A stretch of DNA of 13,216 nt from Pseudomonadota bacterium (GTDB lineage: Bacteria > Pseudomonadota > Alphaproteobacteria > Acetobacterales > Acetobacteraceae), in NCBI GenBank assembly GCA_021805485.1, contig JAJZFF010000603.1:1-13216 (forward strand), written 5' to 3'. How positions within the stretch are numbered: the stretch's first letter is position 1; every line of letters starts with the position of its first letter. Made by a program: the position numbers and the translations under genes. Shown here piece by piece: positions 9,562-13,216 of this stretch. The notes under the pieces are model-generated. The model had not been told where the DNA came from and did no database searches. It saw nothing but the letters and a program-made list of their open reading frames with translations.

Positions 9562-9612
9562 TAGAGCATCTTTATCCGATCAGATGACTCCATCCGATCG
9601 GATGACGCTCTA
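9562..9612. repeat. Palindromic repeat, copy 2 (TAGAGC...GCTCTA)
   Basis: The outer arms TAGAGC (9562-9567) and GCTCTA (9607-9612) and the inner arms ATCCGATC (9574-9581) and GATCGGAT (9596-9603) form a second long hairpin of the same design as copy 1. The GCTCTA end supplies the TAG stop (9610-9612, complement) of ugd. The two copies are separated by 13 bp of A/T-rich sequence (9549-9561). GCTCTAT (9543-9549) of copy 1 can instead pair with ATAGAGC (9561-9567) of copy 2. Confidence 0.75.
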
Positions 9613-10974
9613 ATCGGCGGCGGCGAGCGCCAATTCCGCCATCTCGCCGGCAAGCGCCCGGTGCGGCGCCGGCCGGCCGATCGCGTGATGATCGAGCCCT
9701 GCCGCGCGCATCGCCGCCGGGTCGAACACGTTGCGCAGGTCGACGACGACGCGCCCGCGCATCGTCGCGCGCAGCCAGTCGGGCGCCAGCGCGCGGAACT
9801 CGTTCCATTCGGTCACCAGCACCGCGCCATCCGCGCCGGCAAGCGCCGCCGCGGCACCCGACGCATAGACCACCCCTTCCGGCAGGTCCCGCCGCGCCTG
9901 TTCCATGCCAGCCGGATCGTACGCCACCACCTCGGCGCCAAGCTCGACCAGCCGGTGCACGATGGGGATCGCCGGAGATTCGCGCATGTCGTCGGTCTCC
10001 GGCTTGAAGGTCAGGCCCAGCACCGAGATCCGCCGCCGCCGCACCGTGCCGCCGAACGCGGCGAGAATCCGCCCGGCCATCGCCGCCTTGCGCGCCTCGT
10101 TCACATTCACCACGGTCTCGACCAGCCTTGCCGGCGCATGTGCATCCTGCGCAATCCGCATCAGCGCCTGGGTGTCCTTCGGGAAGCACGAACCGCCGAA
10201 GCCCGGGCCGGGATGCAGGAATTTCGGACCGATCCGCCGGTCGAGCCCCATGCCGCGGGCGAGTTCGTGAACATCCGCCCCGACCTGCTCGCACAGATCC
10301 GCCATCTCGTTGATGAAGGTGATCTTCATCGCGAGGAAGGCATTGGTCGCGTATTTTATCAGCTCCGCCGTCTCCAGCCCGGTGCAGAGCAGCGTCACCC
10401 CGGCCGGGTTGAGCGAGCGGTAGAGCGCGCGCAGCACCGCCTCGGCCTGCGCGCTGTCGGTGCCGACGACGATCCGGTCCGGCCGCATGAAATCCTCGAT
10501 CGCGCTGCCCTCGCGCAGGAATTCCGGATTGGAAGCCACATGCACGTCGAGATCCGGCCGGATCTCGCGCATCAACGCGGCGAGCCGCCGCCCGGTACCG
10601 ACCGGCACGGTCGATTTCGTTACCAGCACGGTCGGCGCCGGCAACGACTCGGCCAGTTCGGCGGCGGCGGCGAACACATGGGACAGATCGGCATGGCCAT
10701 CGCCCCGCCGCGATGGGGTGCCGACGGCCAGAAACACCGCCTCGGCACCAGGCAGCGCACGGTCGAGTGCGGTCTCGAAGCGCAGCCGCCCCGCCCGTAC
10801 GGAGTCGGTCACCAGCCGCTCCAGCCCAGGCTCATAGATTGGAATCCGTCCCTCGCGCAGGGCCGCGACCCGGGCCGGGTCCTTCTCCACGACGATCACC
10901 TCAGTGCCCATGCTGGCGAAGCAGGCGCCGGAAACAAGACCCACATAGCCCGCGCCGATCATGACGATGCGCAT
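9610..10974 (-). CDS. ugd: UDP-glucose 6-dehydrogenase
   Basis: This cytoplasmic enzyme oxidises UDP-glucose twice with NAD+ to give UDP-glucuronate, a precursor for exopolysaccharide, capsule or lipid decoration. The 454-residue protein has the NAD-binding GAGYVGL at 7-13 with E30 ending the second strand, STVPVGTG at 121-128, SNPEFLREG at 148-156 and the conserved KYATNAFLA with K207. The catalytic cysteine is C263 in GFGGSCFPKD. The C-terminal UDP-binding domain carries GLTFKPETDDMRESPA (about 320-335). Length is slightly above the usual 430-440 because of an alanine-rich tail. I chose the start at 10974, where MRIVMIGAGYVG is the normal family N-terminus and GGAG lies 8 nt upstream; the frame is open to 11085 but that part shadows the phosphatase gene. 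The upstream gene stops 4 bp before this start, so the two are coupled. UDP-mannose/GDP-mannose dehydrogenases are the nearest alternatives. Confidence 0.94.
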   Translation of the reverse strand: MRIVMIGAGYVGLVSGACFASMGTEVIVVEKDPARVAALREGRIPIYEPGLERLVTDSVRAGRLRFETALDRALPGAEAVFLAVGTPSRRGDGHADLSHVFAAAAELAESLPAPTVLVTKSTVPVGTGRRLAALMREIRPDLDVHVASNPEFLREGSAIEDFMRPDRIVVGTDSAQAEAVLRALYRSLNPAGVTLLCTGLETAELIKYATNAFLAMKITFINEMADLCEQVGADVHELARGMGLDRRIGPKFLHPGPGFGGSCFPKDTQALMRIAQDAHAPARLVETVVNVNEARKAAMAGRILAAFGGTVRRRRISVLGLTFKPETDDMRESPAIPIVHRLVELGAEVVAYDPAGMEQARRDLPEGVVYASGAAAALAGADGAVLVTEWNEFRALAPDWLRATMRGRVVVDLRNVFDPAAMRAAGLDHHAIGRPAPHRALAGEMAELALAAAD

Positions 10975-10978
10975 CGTT

Positions 10979-11635
10979 TCACTCCACGGTTTCATGATGG
11001 GAAGGCGGCGGCGCCGCAGCCGCGCCGCCCAGAGAAAAGCGCCGCACCGCGCAGGGTGCGATCCTGATGCCACGAAACCCGTCATCGCCGCGCCCTTCGG
11101 CGTCGAGACAGGCGAGGCGGATCATCCCGGCATGGGTCACGGCCAGAACGGCCCCGCCCCGCGCCGGCAGATCGGCGAGAAACGCATGCAGCCGCACCCG
11201 CGCTTCGGCGAGCGTCTCGCCACCGGGGAAACGCATCCCGCCGGGGTCGCGCTTCCAGCGCCGCAGCGCCTCGGGTGTCGCGGCGCGGATCTCCGCCTGG
11301 GTGCAGCCCTCCCAGTCGCCGAAGGCGATCTCGGCCAGCCGGTCATCGACGATCACCGCGACATCGCCGCGCCGCCCGGCGATGCAATCCGCCGTCTGCC
11401 GCGCCCGCAAGAGCGGGCTCGTATAGATCGCCGCGAGCGGCTCGCTCGCCAGCGCGGCGGCAAGGCCGGCAGCATCCGCCCAGCCCTCGGGCGAAAGCGG
11501 CAGGTCGCTGCGGCCCTGATACCGGCCCTCGCCGGTCCACGCCGTCCTGCCATGCCGCGCGAGCAGCAGCGCCCGCCCGCCGAGCCGCGGATCAGTAATG
11601 CACCGCAACGCCCAGCTCCACCCGGCTGCCGGCAT
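10979..11635 (-). CDS. Histidine phosphatase family protein (phosphoglycerate mutase-like; alpha-ribazole phosphatase-like)
   Basis: This is a phosphatase of the branch-1 histidine phosphatase superfamily, predicted cytoplasmic. The 218-residue product has the phospho-accepting LLARHGRT motif (R27, H28), GRSDLPLSPEG (41-51), SPLLRARQTA (73-82, conserved R77), LAEIAFGDWEG (100-110, acid-base E102) and VTHAGMIR (167-174, second histidine H168). LAEI-FGDWEG with FPGGE and TLAEARVR resembles CobC-type alpha-ribazole phosphatases, but no cobalamin genes are nearby, so the substrate is open. The ATG at 11635 gives a ~20-residue N-terminal extension and a 44-nt overlap with the upstream barrel gene. 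It is preceded by a very good ribosome-binding site (GGGGGAGG, 6-10 nt upstream), which decides the start. TTG 11608 is a weaker alternative. A proline/histidine-rich tail (PPPSHHETVE) follows the fold. The stop is 4 bp from the ugd start. Confidence 0.88.
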   Translation of the reverse strand: MPAAGWSWALRCITDPRLGGRALLLARHGRTAWTGEGRYQGRSDLPLSPEGWADAAGLAAALASEPLAAIYTSPLLRARQTADCIAGRRGDVAVIVDDRLAEIAFGDWEGCTQAEIRAATPEALRRWKRDPGGMRFPGGETLAEARVRLHAFLADLPARGGAVLAVTHAGMIRLACLDAEGRGDDGFRGIRIAPCAVRRFSLGGAAAAPPPSHHETVE

Positions 11636-12434
11636 GAATCCCCTCCCCCGCCACGTTCACCTCGTAGAGCAGGAACGGCCGGACCGTCTTCGTCAGCCGC
11701 CAGGTCAGGCCGACCGCCGGGCGCACCAGGTTGTAAAGCTCGCCCTGCGCGCCGGGCGGAATCGTCGAGGCCTGCCGGATCGTCTTCACCGCGAACACCT
11801 CGCCGGTCAGCGCGAGCCGGCGGGTGAGATGGAGCGAAAGATCGATCGTCGCGCGCAGCTGCGTCGCCGCCCCGTCAAGGAACATTCGCGCCCCGGCGAC
11901 CATCGTCAGGCTGCCCCAGGGCCGCGAGATCCCGGCCTGGACATCCGGCTCGACCGCCCATCGCCCGGTGCCGAGCGCTGGCGCCGGCTTCGTCCGCCCC
12001 GCCGGGACGATCACGTTCAGCGTCACCGAATCGGCAAAGCGCGGCGTCTGCGTCAGCCCGTAATTGAGGCCGATCTCCTCGTCCTGCAGACCGGACGAAA
12101 CGCTCGCCACCGGCCGGTGGTGGCGGTCGGAGAAACTGCGGACCCGGCCGCCGCGCAGGTCGTATTCGATCGACAGGCCATCCCCGATCCCCTGCACGCC
12201 GGTGACGCGATACTGCGTCGAATTCTCGCTCGATCCGCGCAGCGTGCCGGTGGTGAAGCCGCCGGCGGGAAACGCCCGGTTGCCGTGAAACAGCCGCACC
12301 ATCGGCTTGACGACGCCATCGCCCGCCGCCGGAATCCACGGATCGGCGCGCGCCGCGCGCAGCGGCGCGGCAAGGGCGGCGCCGGCGGCAAGGACGGCGA
12401 GCAGGCGCGGAACGGCGGGCGCGGAACGGGTCAT
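11592..12434 (-). CDS. Outer-membrane beta-barrel protein, MetA-pathway/transporter-like, with signal peptide
   Basis: This 280-residue exported protein has an N-terminal signal peptide: basic start, hydrophobic LLAVLAAGAALAAPL, likely cleavage after ARA at about residue 30. The mature part is rich in alternating polar/hydrophobic strands separated by short turns. It ends in an aromatic residue (VELGVAVHY), as outer-membrane barrels do. The stretch SVTLNVIVPAGRTKPAPALGTGRWAVEPDVQAGIS (136-170) resembles the 'MetA-pathway of phenol degradation' / putative transporter barrel family. That family name is historical and does not show a role in phenol metabolism. No substrate can be inferred. The ATG at 12434 overlaps the stop of the ABC exporter (ATGA), so the two are translationally coupled. 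This hints that the barrel works with, or is made in step with, the exporter. Confidence 0.8.
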   Translation of the reverse strand: MTRSAPAVPRLLAVLAAGAALAAPLRAARADPWIPAAGDGVVKPMVRLFHGNRAFPAGGFTTGTLRGSSENSTQYRVTGVQGIGDGLSIEYDLRGGRVRSFSDRHHRPVASVSSGLQDEEIGLNYGLTQTPRFADSVTLNVIVPAGRTKPAPALGTGRWAVEPDVQAGISRPWGSLTMVAGARMFLDGAATQLRATIDLSLHLTRRLALTGEVFAVKTIRQASTIPPGAQGELYNLVRPAVGLTWRLTKTVRPFLLYEVNVAGEGIHAGSRVELGVAVHY

Positions 12435-13216
12435 TGAGCCACCAGACGGAGTTGCGGGGAAGGAGAATCATCGCGCAGCGCCTGCCAGAGCGCGGCATAG
12501 CGCCCGCCCTCCGCCAGCAGCGCCTCATGCGTGCCGCGCTGGACGATGCGGCCATCGTCGAGCACCAGGATTTCGTCGGCGGCCCGCACGGTGGAGAGCC
12601 GGTGCGCGATCACCAGCGCGGCGCGGTTCGCCGCCAGCCGGTCGAGCGCCGCCATCACCCGCCGCTCGGTGCCGGCATCGAGGCTGGCGCTCGGCTCGTC
12701 GAGAATGACGATCGGCGCGTCGCACAGCATGGCGCGGGCGATGGCGATGCACTGGCGCTGCCCGCCGGACAGGCTCTGCCCGCGCTCGGCGACCATGGTG
12801 TCGAACCCGTCGGGCAGGGACGCGACCATCTCGTCGATCCCGACCGCCCGCGCCGCTTCGATCGCCTCGTCCCGCCCCGCGCCCTCGCACCCATAGGCGA
12901 TGTTTTCCCACACACTCGCCTGGAACAGCACCGGATCCTGCAGCACGAGCGCCACCTGCCGGCGCAGATCCGCAAGCCGTAATGCGCGGATATCCTGCCC
13001 GTCGAGCAGCACCGCGCCGGATGTCGCGTCGTAGAACCGCGGGATCAGGCTTGCAATCGTGCTCTTGCCCGAGCCGGTCGCACCGACCAGCGCGATGGTG
13101 CGCCCAGCCTCGAGCGCGAACGAAATGCCATGCAACACCTCATGATCGTCGCGGTAGCCGAAGCCGACCTCGCGGAATTCCACCCGCGTCGCCCGTCCGG
13201 CGAAGGGAAGCGCATC
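12431..13216 (-). CDS. ABC exporter, ATP-binding end (MsbA/LapB/toxin-exporter type; N-terminal part outside window)
   Basis: This is the C-terminal 261 residues of an ABC transporter. The frame is open to the right edge, so the GTG at 13183 is internal and the membrane domain is expected beyond the window. Numbering from the first visible codon, an aromatic A-loop (FGYRDD) is near 19-24, Walker A GATGSGKS is at 45-52 and the Q-loop Q is at 93. The signature LSGGQ is at 149-153, Walker B IVILDEP at 169-175, and the H-loop histidine at 205 (AHRLSTV). VEFREVGFGY...VLHGISF and DGQDIRALRLADLRRQVALVLQD are typical of type IV half-exporters with fused membrane and ATPase domains, such as MsbA-like lipid or multidrug exporters. 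All catalytic motifs are intact. The substrate is unknown. It appears to be an upstream member of a coupled cluster with the barrel, phosphatase and ugd genes. Confidence 0.93.
   Translation of the reverse strand, partial: DALPFAGRATRVEFREVGFGYRDDHEVLHGISFALEAGRTIALVGATGSGKSTIASLIPRFYDATSGAVLLDGQDIRALRLADLRRQVALVLQDPVLFQASVWENIAYGCEGAGRDEAIEAARAVGIDEMVASLPDGFDTMVAERGQSLSGGQRQCIAIARAMLCDAPIVILDEPSASLDAGTERRVMAALDRLAANRAALVIAHRLSTVRAADEILVLDDGRIVQRGTHEALLAEGGRYAALWQALRDDSPSPQLRLVAQ

Noticed and set aside
9507..9612. CRISPR array or phage attachment site
   Set aside because: There are only two palindromic units, with no spacer pattern, no cas or integrase genes and no tRNA nearby.
9661..11067. 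A 468-codon plus-strand open frame opposite ugd
   Set aside because: ugd on the minus strand has all family motifs. The plus-strand translation is an Arg/His/Pro-rich shadow without a domain.

Overview
The window is high-GC bacterial chromosomal DNA with tightly packed housekeeping genes. Gene content and protein style point to an alphaproteobacterium. A member of the Acetobacteraceae (Acidiphilium-like) is my best guess, from the grouping of acnA, ccmA-ccmB, aminopeptidase P, prmA and uvrD, but no rRNA or other marker confirms this. I see no insertion sequence, integrase, phage gene, CRISPR array, tRNA or rRNA.

Layout. Bases 2-1495 (+) hold the C-terminal part of a UvrD/PcrA helicase, cut by the left edge. 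Its stop overlaps the start of a PrmA-type ribosomal protein L11 methyltransferase (1495-2412, +). A perfect 15-bp hairpin that contains the prmA stop codon separates it from a small convergent DUF1127 gene (2458-2727, -). A 163-bp divergent spacer leads to a full-length Xaa-Pro aminopeptidase (2891-4648, +). Two bases after its stop is the end of the convergent haem-exporter pair ccmA-ccmB (5906-4651, -), whose genes overlap by ATGA. Divergent from ccmA is acnA, aconitase (6024-8711, +). A strong intrinsic-type terminator lies between acnA and an SDR oxidoreductase (8808-9509, +), leaving almost no room for a separate SDR promoter.

The right part is a minus-strand, translationally coupled cluster read from the right edge: ABC exporter (partial, ATPase end), outer-membrane beta-barrel protein, histidine-phosphatase-family protein, UDP-glucose 6-dehydrogenase. 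It ends at a 106-bp double palindromic repeat (9507-9612), which supplies the TAG stop codons of both convergent genes that flank it.

How the genes fit together. uvrD and prmA are housekeeping genes for DNA repair and ribosomal protein methylation. ccmAB (cytochrome c maturation) and acnA (TCA cycle, 4Fe-4S enzyme) share a divergent intergenic region and both depend on iron, but I found no convincing shared operator. The ABC exporter, barrel protein, phosphatase and Ugd genes probably form one operon. Ugd makes UDP-glucuronate for surface polysaccharide or lipid modification, so an envelope or export role is a reasonable but unproven inference. This cluster and the double palindrome are the parts most worth following up. 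The rest looks ordinary.
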